The notes under the pieces: generated by a model
Database searches by the model: none
What the model was told of the DNA's origin: nothing
Seen by the model: the letters and a program-made list of their open reading frames with translations, nothing else
Position numbers and translations under genes: made by a program
Assembly: GCF_016863475.1 (NCBI RefSeq)
Contig: NZ_BOOY01000025.1
Coordinates: 1 to 64,000, forward strand
DNA: 64,000 nt
Origin: Spirilliplanes yamanashiensis
GTDB lineage: Bacteria; Actinomycetota; Actinomycetes; Mycobacteriales; Micromonosporaceae
Reading direction: 5' to 3'
In this document: one piece after another, positions 11,470-19,536 of the stretch
How positions within the stretch are numbered: position 1 is the first letter of the stretch
Layout: each line of letters starts with the position of its first letter

Positions 11470-11503
11470 GACATCGCCACCGGTTGCCGCCGGTGGCGAT
11501 GTC
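11470..11503 (-). promoter_or_regulatory. Leader hairpin of DUF6232 copy 2
   Basis: Perfect 14-bp stem (GACATCGCCACCGG with CCGGTGGCGATGTC) closing the same 6-nt loop as copy 1. Compared with copy 1, the stem loses one C:G pair near the loop and gains pairs at the base, always on both sides, so base pairing is preserved. It lies 68-101 nt upstream of the GTG. Confidence 0.55.
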
Positions 11504-11567
11504 GGTGTGACCTCTCTGAATCCGTGGGTTCCCGACTGCACTCAGTGCAGCACAGACACCTGCCCGA

Positions 11568-11600
11568 TCGCTACGTCTCCATCTGCCATATTGCAGATTG
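11568..11600 (-). promoter_or_regulatory. Predicted promoter of DUF6232 copy 2
   Basis: Minus-strand CAATCTGCAATATGGCA (11584-11600) with CTGCAA, then a 17-nt spacer and TAGCGA (11568-11573). This matches the motif of copy 1 at 16 of 17 positions and the same spacing. It lies between the DUF1304 stop (11612) and the leader hairpin. Confidence 0.55.
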
Positions 11601-11611
11601 CGGTGAAGCCG

Positions 11612-11962
11612 TCAGGTGAGCAGGACGGCGGCGAGCGCCACGGCGGCCGGCAGCGCCTGGACGACCAGGATGCGGCGGGAGGCGGTGGCCGCGCCGTACG
11701 CGCCGGCGACGACGACGCAGATCAGGAAGAACACCTGGAAGGCCGTGCTGCCGGTGGCCAGGCCGTAGATCAGGCCGGCGGCGAGGAAGCCGTTGTACAG
11801 GCCCTGGTTGGCGGCCAGCGCCGCGCTCTGCCGGGCGAACTCGGGCGTCGTGCCGAAGGCGGCCCGGCCGCGGGGCGTCTGCCAGAGGAACATCTCCAGC
11901 ACCAGGATGTAGACGTGGACGGCGGCGACCAGCCCGACCAGCACTCCCGCCAGCACGCTCAT
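11612..11962 (-). CDS. DUF1304 membrane protein
   Basis: 116 aa with four hydrophobic helices and little loop sequence. VAAVHVYILVLEMFLWQTPRG near residue 13 and the following ARQSAALAANQGLYNGFLAAGL are characteristic of DUF1304 (YqjF-like) proteins. It is an inner-membrane protein of unknown function. The gene is alone on the minus strand, between the GH16 gene and the DUF6232 pair, with spacers of about 60 and 10 bp. Confidence 0.9.
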   Translation of the reverse strand: MSVLAGVLVGLVAAVHVYILVLEMFLWQTPRGRAAFGTTPEFARQSAALAANQGLYNGFLAAGLIYGLATGSTAFQVFFLICVVVAGAYGAATASRRILVVQALPAAVALAAVLLT

Positions 11963-11974
11963 GATCGCAGCCTA

Positions 11975-12005
11975 GACGGCCGCCGCCACGGGGGCGACGG
12001 CCGTC
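11975..12005. terminator. Hairpin between GH16 and DUF1304 genes
   Basis: GACGGCCG (11975-11982) and CGGCCGTC (11998-12005) form an 8-bp perfect stem around 15 nt. It lies just downstream of the GH16 stop (12023, minus strand) and before the DUF1304 start. No T-run follows, so assignment as terminator is tentative. Confidence 0.4.
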
Positions 12006-12022
12006 CGGGCGGGCCGGTCGCG

Positions 12023-12964
12023 TCAGCCGCGGGCCGACACCGCCACGTAGTCCACGCGCATCGGCTTGCCGGGGACCGTGTCGGCCGTCGGCGTCGTGGT
12101 GCCCGATGCGCCGTTCGGGAAGGCGCCGCCCATCGCCACGTTCAGCAGCAGGAAGTAGCCCTCGTGGTCGGTCATGTTCGCCCACGCCTCGGCGGTCAGG
12201 TCGGTCTCGCTCACCGAGTGGTACTGCCGGCCGTCGACGTACCAGCGCAGCTCGCCGGTGGGGCCGCTGTCGTCCCACTCGAACGCGTACGTGTGGAAGC
12301 CCGACTGGCAGGTGGTGTCCGGGCAGGCCCGGTTGCCGCCGATGCCGTTGAACTCGTCGCACGGGCCGCCCGGCGCGACGCCGCAGTGCAGCACGCCGTG
12401 CACGGTGTCGGTGCCGTTGACGTTCTCCATGACGTCGAACTCGCCGACCGCCGGCCAGTTCGTGTGCACGCCGCGGAACGGCGCACCCAGTGCCCAGAAG
12501 GCGGGCCAGTAGCCCATCGCCTCGGCGCCGGTCACGTCCGGCACCTGCAGCCGGCCCTCGATGCGCAGCGTGCCGCCGGCCGGCGGCTTGAAGTCCGTGC
12601 GGGTGGTCTCGATCCGCGCCGACGTCCAGCCGCCGGAGCCGTCCCGCAGCGGGGTGATCATCAGGTTGCCGGCGCCGTCGTGGCCGACGTTGTCGGTGCT
12701 GTTCGTGTACGTCTGGATCTCGCCCGTGCCCCAGTTGGGGGCGCCGCCCGGGTAGCTCGTGCCCGTGTCGATGATCCAGTTCTCGGCCGACGGCAGGGAG
12801 CCGGCGGCGCCGTCGAAGTCGTCGGCCCAGATCTGCGTCCAGCCGTCCTGCGGCGCCGGGACGTCGGCGCTCGCGACGTTCGTCACGCCGATCGTGGCTC
12901 CGGTGACGGTCGCCGCAGCGGCGGCCGCCAGGAGGGCCCGGCGCCAGGTTCGGTTGTTTCCCAT
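12023..12964 (-). CDS. Secreted glycoside hydrolase family 16 (beta-glucanase-like)
   Basis: 313 aa. An Arg-rich start and hydrophobic stretch (about 8-33, ending ASA) form a Sec signal peptide. The GH16 catalytic signature GEFDVMEN places the nucleophile at Glu175, the assisting Asp at 177 and the acid/base at Glu180. Trp-rich substrate-cleft segments (YWPAFWALG, TYAFEWDD) are present. The enzyme should cleave beta-1,3 or mixed-linkage glucans outside the cell by a retaining mechanism. There is no carbohydrate-binding module. The gene is monocistronic. The 290 bp upstream contain no recognisable gene. Confidence 0.93.
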   Translation of the reverse strand: MGNNRTWRRALLAAAAAATVTGATIGVTNVASADVPAPQDGWTQIWADDFDGAAGSLPSAENWIIDTGTSYPGGAPNWGTGEIQTYTNSTDNVGHDGAGNLMITPLRDGSGGWTSARIETTRTDFKPPAGGTLRIEGRLQVPDVTGAEAMGYWPAFWALGAPFRGVHTNWPAVGEFDVMENVNGTDTVHGVLHCGVAPGGPCDEFNGIGGNRACPDTTCQSGFHTYAFEWDDSGPTGELRWYVDGRQYHSVSETDLTAEAWANMTDHEGYFLLLNVAMGGAFPNGASGTTTPTADTVPGKPMRVDYVAVSARG

Positions 12965-13255
12965 TCATTGCCTCCTCGGTCTGCTGAGGGCTCCTGAGGT
13001 GCGCAAACGAGCCAACGCCTGTGACGCGATCTTGTCAACAGCAGCCGTAGTTGTTGCACCACCAGGTGACGTCCGTCGATCGCCCCGCGACCTGGGGAAA
13101 CGATCTTGTCTGCTGTGGCGGAGATTTCTTTCGATGGCGCGTCGGTTAGCGCCCGGTGCGCCCGGGTACCGCTTTCGGGACGACGCGCCGACCGCCGGTG
13201 CGCCCGAGCGCCCGAAGGTGCACCCTGGAGGCAGGGTCGAGGAGGGGGATCCCCG

Positions 13256-13798
13256 ATGGAGAGCAGGCTCAACGTTGCGGGAAACCCGATCTACCCCATG
13301 CTGGTCATGTTCCCGCTCGGCCTGCTGGTCACGGCGACGATCTTCGACATCGCCGATCTGGCGGGCGGCCCCGCGCTGCTCGGCACCGTCGCGTACTGGC
13401 ACGTGGCCGCCGGGCTCGTCGGCGGCGTCTGCGCCGGCCTCGCCGGGATGGTCGACCTGCTCGCCACCCGCTACGGCAGCCGCGCCCGCCGCACCGCCGT
13501 CACGTACGGGCTGGTCGCCTTCGGCGTGCTGATGCTGTTCGCCGTCGTCCTCATGGTCCGGATGCGCGACCCGCACCGCGCCGCCGGCGGCGCGCTGCTC
13601 CTGCTGGAACTGCTCACCCTCGCCTCCGGCGTGCTGCTGGCCCGCTTCGGCGACCGGCTGCTCGACCGCGCCCTCGCCTCGGCCCGCCGCGGCACCCACC
13701 GGGCCGCCGCCCGCCGGGCCGGCACGGACGCGGTCGACTCCGCGCTGAGCGCCGCGCAGACCGTCGTGATGCGCCGGCCGACCGCCGAGCGCGCCTGA
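13256..13798 (+). CDS. DUF2231 membrane protein
   Basis: 180 aa with four hydrophobic helices: NPIYPMLVMFPLGLLVTATIFD at the start is the typical DUF2231 motif (HP-L..FPIGL type), then YWHVAAGLVGGVCAGLAGM and two more. The C-terminal tail is Arg-rich and cytosolic. GGAGGGGG precedes the ATG at 13256. It is followed after 57 bp by the PfpI-like gene, which could be co-transcribed. Function unknown; members are sometimes linked to redox or stress loci. Confidence 0.88.
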   Translation: MESRLNVAGNPIYPMLVMFPLGLLVTATIFDIADLAGGPALLGTVAYWHVAAGLVGGVCAGLAGMVDLLATRYGSRARRTAVTYGLVAFGVLMLFAVVLMVRMRDPHRAAGGALLLLELLTLASGVLLARFGDRLLDRALASARRGTHRAAARRAGTDAVDSALSAAQTVVMRRPTAERA

Positions 13799-13855
13799 CC
13801 GGTTTCGGTCTCCGCGGTCCGGGCACCCGGATCACGGAAGGAGGCCTGACAACCG

Positions 13856-14419
13856 ATGACAGCATCCATCAAGGGCAAGACGATCGCGTTCCTCGCCACC
13901 GACGGGGTCGAGGAGGTCGAGTACACCGAGCCGCGCAAGGCCGTCGAGGCCGCCGGTGGCACCGCGGAGCTGATCTCCCTGGAGACGGGCAAGATCCAGG
14001 CCGTGAACCACATGGACAAGGCCGGCACGTACCCGGTCGACCGGGCCGTCAAGGACGCCGACGCCGGCGCCTACGACGCGCTGGTGCTGCCGGGCGGTGT
14101 CGCCAACCCCGACTTCCTGCGCGCCGACCCCGACGCGGTGCAGTTCGTGCGGGACTTCTTCACCGCCGGCAAGCCCGTCGCGGCGATCTGCCACGGGCCG
14201 TGGACGCTGATCGAGGCCGGCGTCGTCGAGGGGCGCACCCTCACGTCGTGGCCGAGCCTGCGCACCGACCTCGCCAACGCCGGCGCCACCTGGGTCGACG
14301 AGGAGGTCTACGTCGACAACGGGCTGGTCACCAGCCGCAAGCCGGACGACCTGCCCGCGTTCTGCGCGCAGCTGATCGAGCAGGTCGCCGCGGGCCCGAG
14401 CGGGCAACAGCAGGAGTAG
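13856..14419 (+). CDS. DJ-1/PfpI family protein (glyoxalase/protease-like)
   Basis: 187 aa single-domain protein. The nucleophile elbow AICHGPWTLIEAG contains Cys and His of the PfpI family, and VEEVEYTEPRKAVEAAGG supplies the conserved Glu. LPGGVANPDFLRAD forms another active-site loop. Members have been described as cysteine peptidases, glyoxalases or deglycases acting in stress; the exact activity cannot be told from sequence. AAGGAGG lies upstream of the ATG. It ends 4 bp before the stop of the convergent MFS gene. Confidence 0.92.
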   Translation: MTASIKGKTIAFLATDGVEEVEYTEPRKAVEAAGGTAELISLETGKIQAVNHMDKAGTYPVDRAVKDADAGAYDALVLPGGVANPDFLRADPDAVQFVRDFFTAGKPVAAICHGPWTLIEAGVVEGRTLTSWPSLRTDLANAGATWVDEEVYVDNGLVTSRKPDDLPAFCAQLIEQVAAGPSGQQQE

Positions 14420-14423
14420 TGGG

Positions 14424-15716
14424 TCAGGGCGTGGGCTCGCGTGCCGCCACGGCGCGCGCGGCCCACGCCTCGTCCTCGGCCTTCTTCTGCGCCAGGCCGT
14501 TGCGGCCGTCGTAGCGCAGGAACTTCGGCAGGGCCGCGGCCAGCGCGACGGTGCCGACGACGCACAGCACGCCGCCCGCCAGGATCGAGCCGCCGATGCC
14601 GAGGCTGGTGCGGGCCATCAGGCCGGAGCGCACGTGGCCCAGCAGCGGGCCCGTCGAGTACGACAGCATCTCGATCGCCGCCAGCCGCCCGCGCAGGTGG
14701 TCCGGGATGGTCTGGTTCCAGATGATCATGCGGAACAGGCCGGACACCATGTCGGCGGCGCCCGCGACCACCAGGCACGCCAGGGTGAGCCACAGCGCGT
14801 TCGACAGGCCCACCCCGACGATGCCGAGGCCCCACACGCCGGCCGCGATCACCACCATCAGGCCGTGCCGGTGCACCCGGTTCGTCCAGCCGGAGCCGAT
14901 CGTGGCCAGCAGCGAGCCCACCGCCGGGGCGGCGTAGAGCAGGCCGAGGACCTTCGGGCCGCCGAGCCGGTCCGCCATGAACGGGTACAGCGCCTGCGGC
15001 ATGCCGAAGAACATGGCGTTGATGTCGACGAGGTAGGTGCCGAGCAGCTCCGGGCGACTTTTCGCGTACCGCAGGCCGGTGGCGACCGAGCGCAGCGACG
15101 GGCGTTCGGCGTCCGGCGGCGGCGGGACCGCGCGGATCGCGAACAGGCACAGCAGGCTGATCGCGAACGTGGCCAGGTCGACCGCGTACACCCAGGCCAG
15201 GTCGACCGAGGCGATGAGGATGCCGGCGACGGCCGGGCCGCCCAGCTGCGCGACCTGCATCCGCAGCGAGTTCAGCGCCGACGCCGCCGGGATCTCGTCC
15301 GGCGTGACGATGCGCGGCGTCAGGCCCTCCAGCGCCGGCTGCATCAGGCCCGCCGTGGCCGCCGTCAGGGCCGCGACCAGGTACAGCACCCACAGGTGCG
15401 GCTCGTCGGCCAGGCTGTTGAGCAGCAGGATCCCGCACAGGACCGTCAGCATGGCCTCGCCGAACAGCACGAGCCGCCGCCGGTCCAGGTAGTCGGCCAG
15501 GGCGCCGCCGACGAAGGACATGAACAGCAGCGGTACGAGCTCCGCGACGCCGATCAGGCCCACCAGCAGCGGGTCGTTCGTCAGCTTCGCGACCTGGTAC
15601 GGGATCGTCACGTACGTGATGAAGGACCCGAACCCGGAGACGGCGCCGGCGGCGAACAGGAACCGGTAGTCCTTCGACGTCCGCAGCGGCGTGACGTCCA
15701 GCGCCCAGCGCCTCAC
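14424..15716 (-). CDS. MFS transporter (EntS/enterobactin exporter-like)
   Basis: 430 aa, about 12 membrane helices. The N-terminus (PLRTSKDYRFLFAAGAVSGFGSFIT) and the loop GGALADYLDRRRLVLFGEA match the EntS/MFS_3 group of multidrug or siderophore exporters. The GTG at 15716 overlaps the Nudix stop codon (GTGA), so it is translated from the same message as the Nudix gene. No siderophore genes are nearby, so the substrate is unknown. Related transporters lie at 28.9, 35.4 and 48.2 kb. Confidence 0.9.
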   Translation of the reverse strand: MRRWALDVTPLRTSKDYRFLFAAGAVSGFGSFITYVTIPYQVAKLTNDPLLVGLIGVAELVPLLFMSFVGGALADYLDRRRLVLFGEAMLTVLCGILLLNSLADEPHLWVLYLVAALTAATAGLMQPALEGLTPRIVTPDEIPAASALNSLRMQVAQLGGPAVAGILIASVDLAWVYAVDLATFAISLLCLFAIRAVPPPPDAERPSLRSVATGLRYAKSRPELLGTYLVDINAMFFGMPQALYPFMADRLGGPKVLGLLYAAPAVGSLLATIGSGWTNRVHRHGLMVVIAAGVWGLGIVGVGLSNALWLTLACLVVAGAADMVSGLFRMIIWNQTIPDHLRGRLAAIEMLSYSTGPLLGHVRSGLMARTSLGIGGSILAGGVLCVVGTVALAAALPKFLRYDGRNGLAQKKAEDEAWAARAVAAREPTP

Positions 15717-16201
15717 CGGACGATCATGGTGCCCGTCCGCTCGAACTGGGCCAGGTCGCGCAGGACCTCGTCCAGGACGGGCGACGGCGGCAGCTCGGAG
15801 CGCTCGTGCCAGCGGGCGTCGACGGTCTCGTCGGTGACCCGCTGGAGCTCGCCCTCCCAGGCGTCGATCTTGAACGTCGTGACGATGTGCTGGTAGGTGT
15901 GGCCCCACTCGTTCGTGTACGTGTGGTCGGGCGTCGTGTAGAGCGAGAACGGCGTCAGCGAGGTGGCCTTGAGGCCGGTCTCCTCCCACACCTCGCGGAT
16001 CGCGCAGTCGGTGATCGACTCACCCAGCTCCATCGCGCCCGCGGGCAGCGCCCACCGGTGGTTGTCGGAGCGCTGGATGAGCAGCAGCCGGCCGGCGTCG
16101 TCGAACACCAGGCCGCGCGCGCCCACGAACAGCAGCGTCGCGGCGTCCCCCGCGCTCGCCCGGACCCTGCCCAGATACGACTCAGCCCACGGGATGCCCA
16201 C
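15713..16201 (-). CDS. Nudix hydrolase
   Basis: 162 aa with a complete Nudix box at about residues 55-77 (G, five residues, E, seven residues, REVWEETGL). Nudix enzymes hydrolyse nucleoside diphosphates linked to another moiety using the Glu cluster to bind Mg2+. The substrate cannot be assigned; the RWALPAGAMELGES start of the box is common in MutT/ADP-ribose-type housekeeping enzymes. It is the first gene of a two-gene operon with the MFS transporter (4-bp overlap). Confidence 0.93.
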   Translation of the reverse strand: MGIPWAESYLGRVRASAGDAATLLFVGARGLVFDDAGRLLLIQRSDNHRWALPAGAMELGESITDCAIREVWEETGLKATSLTPFSLYTTPDHTYTNEWGHTYQHIVTTFKIDAWEGELQRVTDETVDARWHERSELPPSPVLDEVLRDLAQFERTGTMIVR

Positions 16202-16243
16202 CGCGCCACCCTATGCGGCGCGTCCGGCGGGCGACCACCCGTA

Positions 16244-17242
16244 TCAGGCCGACTTGCGTGTGGTCTTCTTCGCTGCGGTGGTCTTCTTGGCGGCCGTCGT
16301 CTTCTTGGCGGGCTCGGCGTCCTTCTTCGCTGCGGTGGTCTTCTTGGCGGCCGTCGTCTTGGTGGCCGGCTCGGCCGCCTTCTTCGCCGGGGCGGCCTTC
16401 TTGGCCGGGGCCGCCTTCTTCTGCGCCGACTTCGCCGCCGAGATCGGGGTGGCCCCGCCCTCGCCGCGGGCCGCCTTCGCCCGCTCCACGGACGCCTTCA
16501 GCGCGGCCATCAGGTCGACCGCGGCGGCCGGCGCCTCCTCTTCCTCCTCGGGCTGCACGACCTCGCGGCCCTCGACCTTCGCGTCGATGACCTCCTGCAG
16601 CGCCGCCCGGTAGTTGTCCGTGTACGCCTCCGGGTCGAAGTCGCCCGCCATCGAGTCGATCAGCGAGGCGGCCATCGCGACCTCCTGCGGCCGCACGGTG
16701 ATGTCCTCGTCGAGGAAGCCGAAGTCCGGCTGGCGGATCTCGTCCGGCCACAGCATCGTGTTCATGACCAGCACGTCGTCGCGCACCCGCAGCGTGGCGA
16801 GCTGCTCGCGCTGGCGCAGCGCCACCTTCACGATCGCCACCCGGTCGGCGTCGCCGAGGGCCTCGCGCAGCAGCACGTACGGCTTGCCGGCCTGCCCCTC
16901 CGGCTCCAGGTAGTAGGTCTTCGCGTACATGATCGGGTCGACCTGGTCGGCCGGCACGAACTCCAGCACGTCGATCGCGCGGGACGTGCTCAGCGGCAGG
17001 TCGGCGAAGTCCTCGTCGGTCAGGATGACCATCTCGCCGCCGCCCACGTCGTAGCCCTTGGCGATGTCGTCGTAGGTGACCTCCTCGCCGTCGATCTGGC
17101 AGGTCCGCTTGTACCGGATCCGCCCGCCGTCGGTGCGGTGCACCTGGTGGAAGCGGATGTCCTTCTCCTCCGTGGCGGAGTACAGCTTGACCGCGATCGA
17201 CACCAGGCCGAACGAGACCGCGCCCTTCCAGATGGCTCGCAT
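16244..17242 (-). CDS. ku: Ku homodimeric DNA end-binding protein
   Basis: 332 aa. MRAIWKGAVSFGLVSIAVKLY and FHQVHRTDGGRIRYKRTC are the canonical N-terminus of bacterial Ku. The ring-forming beta-barrel core covers about 1-255. A long C-terminal tail (about 275-332) consists of Lys/Ala/Thr repeats (PAKKA, KTTAAKK), like the DNA-sliding tails of mycobacterial and Streptomyces Ku. It binds double-strand ends and recruits the NHEJ ligase. It is divergent from the ligase and polymerase genes that start at 17334. Confidence 0.97.
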   Translation of the reverse strand: MRAIWKGAVSFGLVSIAVKLYSATEEKDIRFHQVHRTDGGRIRYKRTCQIDGEEVTYDDIAKGYDVGGGEMVILTDEDFADLPLSTSRAIDVLEFVPADQVDPIMYAKTYYLEPEGQAGKPYVLLREALGDADRVAIVKVALRQREQLATLRVRDDVLVMNTMLWPDEIRQPDFGFLDEDITVRPQEVAMAASLIDSMAGDFDPEAYTDNYRAALQEVIDAKVEGREVVQPEEEEEAPAAAVDLMAALKASVERAKAARGEGGATPISAAKSAQKKAAPAKKAAPAKKAAEPATKTTAAKKTTAAKKDAEPAKKTTAAKKTTAAKKTTRKSA

Positions 17243-17333
17243 CCTGGTTCCCCTCGTCGCTTGTGCCTCCCGTCAAGAATGGCATTGACCTGGACGGCCG
17301 CGCGAGGTCTTCGCGCTGCTTATGGTGGGTGGC

Positions 17334-18269
17334 GTGCCCGGTGCGCCGTTGATCCCGATGCTCGCCACGGCCGGCGGGCTGCCCGCGGGGCCCGGCTGGA
17401 GCTACGAGTTCAAGTGGGACGGGGTGCGCGTGCTCGCCTCGTCGTCCGGGCACCTGTGGGCGCGCAGCGGCGCCGAGGTCACCAGGGCGTACCCGGAACT
17501 GGCCGCCATGGCCGCGAGCCTGCCCCCGGACACCCTGCTCGACGGCGAGGTCGTGGCGCTGGTCGACGGGCGGCCGTCGTTCACCCGGCTCGCCGAGCGC
17601 ATGCACGTGCGCGACGAGGCCAAGGCCGCCCGGCTCGTCGTCGCCACCCCCATCACGTACATGGCGTTCGACCTGCTCCGGGTCGCCGGCGAGCCGCTGC
17701 TGGACCGGCCGTACGCCGAGCGGCGGGCCGCCCTGGAGCGGCTGGACGTCAACGGGCCGTGCTGGATGACGCCGCCCGCGTTCACCGACGGCCCCGCCAC
17801 CAGCGCCGCCGCCCGGGAGAACGGCCTGGAGGGGGTGATGGCGAAGCGCCTCGACACCCCGTACCTGGCGGGTCTGCGCACCCCCGACTGGATCAAGGTG
17901 AAGTTCGACCGCACCGGCGACTACGTCATCGGCGGCTGGCGCCCCGGCGCCCGCCGCCTCGGCGGCCTGCTCGTCGGCGTGCCCGACGAGGCCGGCCTGC
18001 TGCACTTCCGCGGCCGGGTCGGCGGCGGCATCGGCGGCGACGCCGAACGCGAGCTGCTGGCCGTGCTCGGCCCGCTGGCGTACCCGCGCTCGCCGTTCAG
18101 CGGCACCGGCGTGCCGCGCGAGGACGCGCGCGGCGCGCACTGGGTCCGCCCGGAGCTGGTTGTCGAGGTCAAATACGGGAACCGGACACCCGACAAGCGG
18201 CTGCGGTTCCCGCGCTTCCTGCGGCTGCGGCCGGACAAGACCCCGGGGGAGTGCCTTGAAGAAGACTGA
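17334..18269 (+). CDS. ATP-dependent DNA ligase, LigD ligase-domain type
   Basis: 311 aa from GTG at 17334 (ATG at 17322 is an alternative). The adenylation motif EFKWDGVR has the nucleophile Lys27. Motif III-like LLDGEVVAL, motif IV EGVMAKR and motif V DWIKVKF follow, and the OB-fold C-terminal part ends with KRLRFPRFLRLRPDK. It seals nicks and ends in Ku-dependent end joining. The enzyme corresponds to one domain of LigD made as a separate protein. It overlaps the polymerase gene by 14 bp. No 3-prime phosphoesterase domain is encoded here. Confidence 0.93.
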   Translation: MPGAPLIPMLATAGGLPAGPGWSYEFKWDGVRVLASSSGHLWARSGAEVTRAYPELAAMAASLPPDTLLDGEVVALVDGRPSFTRLAERMHVRDEAKAARLVVATPITYMAFDLLRVAGEPLLDRPYAERRAALERLDVNGPCWMTPPAFTDGPATSAAARENGLEGVMAKRLDTPYLAGLRTPDWIKVKFDRTGDYVIGGWRPGARRLGGLLVGVPDEAGLLHFRGRVGGGIGGDAERELLAVLGPLAYPRSPFSGTGVPREDARGAHWVRPELVVEVKYGNRTPDKRLRFPRFLRLRPDKTPGECLEED

Positions 18270-19164
18270 CCGGTTCGCCGTCGAGATCGACGGGCGCGCC
18301 GTCGAGGTGTCCAACATCGACAAGGTGCTCTACCCGGCGGCCGGCTTCACCAAGGGCGAGATCATCGACTATTACACGCGCATCTCGCCCGCGCTGCTGC
18401 CGCACCTGCAGGACCGCGCGCTGACCCGCATCCGGTTCCCGAACGGCGTCGACGGCGGCTCGTTCTTCGAGAAGAACGCCCCCGCCGGCACGCCGTCCTG
18501 GGTGCGCCTGGAGACCCTGCCCGTGCCCGGCAGCACCAAGGCCCGCGAGACGATCGACTTCGTCGTCGTGGACGACCTGTCCACCCTCGTCTGGACCGCC
18601 AACCTGGCCGGGCTGGAGCTGCACACCCCGCAGTGGCGCGTCGGCCACGACCCCGACCTGCTCGTCGTCGACCTCGACCCGGGCGCCCCGGCGGGCCTGG
18701 TGGAGTGCAGCGCGGTGGCGATGCTCATGCGCGACCGCCTCGCCGACGACGGCGTGGACGCGTACCCGAAGACGTCCGGCAAGAAGGGCATGCAGCTGTG
18801 CTGCCCCATCTCCGGCACCCAGTCCGCCGACGTGGTCTCCGCGTACGCCAAGCGGGTCGCCGAGGAGCTGGCCAAGCGGGTGCCGGGGTCGATCACGGCG
18901 CAGATGGCGAAGAAGCTGCGCCCGGGCAAGATCTTCATCGACTGGAGCCAGAACAACGCGGCCAAGACGACGGTCGCGCCGTACTCGCTGCGCGCCCAGC
19001 CGACCCCGACCGTGTCCACCCCGCTGACCTGGGACGAGGTCGAACGGTGGGCGACGGGCGCGGAGCCGCCGCGGCAGTTCTCGCCGGCCGAGGTGCTGGA
19101 CCGGGTGGACGCCCACGGCGACCTGCTGGAACCCCTGCTGGAGCCGGGCCCCGCGCTCCCTTGA
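18256..19164 (+). CDS. NHEJ polymerase/primase, LigD Pol-domain type
   Basis: 302 aa from TTG at 18256, with GGGGGAG 4 nt upstream. Archaeo-eukaryotic primase fold: metal-binding Asp139 and Asp141 in VVDLDPG, and a third Asp in IFIDWSQNN. The SGKKGMQL loop (about 174-181) has Gln where many LigD Pol domains have His (SG-x-GLH). It would fill gaps and add ribonucleotides at Ku-held ends. Translation is coupled to the ligase gene. It is a stand-alone Pol protein of about 300 residues rather than a LigD fusion. Confidence 0.93.
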   Translation: MKKTDRFAVEIDGRAVEVSNIDKVLYPAAGFTKGEIIDYYTRISPALLPHLQDRALTRIRFPNGVDGGSFFEKNAPAGTPSWVRLETLPVPGSTKARETIDFVVVDDLSTLVWTANLAGLELHTPQWRVGHDPDLLVVDLDPGAPAGLVECSAVAMLMRDRLADDGVDAYPKTSGKKGMQLCCPISGTQSADVVSAYAKRVAEELAKRVPGSITAQMAKKLRPGKIFIDWSQNNAAKTTVAPYSLRAQPTPTVSTPLTWDEVERWATGAEPPRQFSPAEVLDRVDAHGDLLEPLLEPGPALP

Positions 19165-19166
19165 GG

Positions 19167-19188
19167 GATACTTGCGTCGCAAGGTACC
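19167..19188. promoter_or_regulatory. PadR-type operator
   Basis: GATACTTGCG and CGCAAGGTACC form a dyad around a single T (CTTGCG-T-CGCAAG perfect). Such TAC..GTA dyads are typical PadR binding sites. It immediately precedes the PadR gene, and TACCGT (19185-19190) at its right edge is a -10-like hexamer 7 nt from the ATG, so bound regulator would block its own promoter. Confidence 0.6.
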
Positions 19189-19197
19189 GTGTCTGGC

Positions 19198-19536
19198 ATG
19201 GCGGACGTCTCCCAGCTCTCGACCGGCCTGCGCCGCGGCACGCTGGAGTTCTGCGTGCTCGCGCTCGTCGAGCACGAGGACCGCTACGGCACCGAGATCG
19301 TCCGCTGCTTCGGCGACGAACGCCTCGCCGCCAGCGAAGGCACCATCTACCCGCTGCTGTCGCGGCTGCGGCGCGTCGGCTGGCTCGACAGCAAATGGTC
19401 CGAGTCGCCGACCGGCCCGCCGCGGCGCTACTACTCGCTCACCGCCGAGGGTCGCTCGGCTCTGCAACACTTCCGCGCGGAGTGGGTGGACTTCCGCCGG
19501 ACCGTGGACCGACTCGTGGGGACTGATCACGCATGA
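19198..19536 (+). CDS. PadR-family transcriptional regulator
   Basis: 112 aa, PadR winged-helix type. LRRGTLEFCVLALVEHEDRYGTEIV, then SEGTIYPLLSRLRRVGWLDSKW (recognition helix and wing) and PPRRYYSLTAEGRSAL. The ATG at 19198 is preferred because TACCGT lies 7 nt before it, suggesting a leaderless transcript; a GTG at 19189 is possible. It overlaps the next gene (HAAS protein) by ATGA. Such pairs usually control membrane or transporter functions. Confidence 0.93.
   Translation: MADVSQLSTGLRRGTLEFCVLALVEHEDRYGTEIVRCFGDERLAASEGTIYPLLSRLRRVGWLDSKWSESPTGPPRRYYSLTAEGRSALQHFRAEWVDFRRTVDRLVGTDHA

Noticed and set aside
14424-15716. Siderophore export cluster
   Set aside because: The transporter is EntS-like, but no NRPS or siderophore synthesis genes are near; its partner is a Nudix hydrolase.
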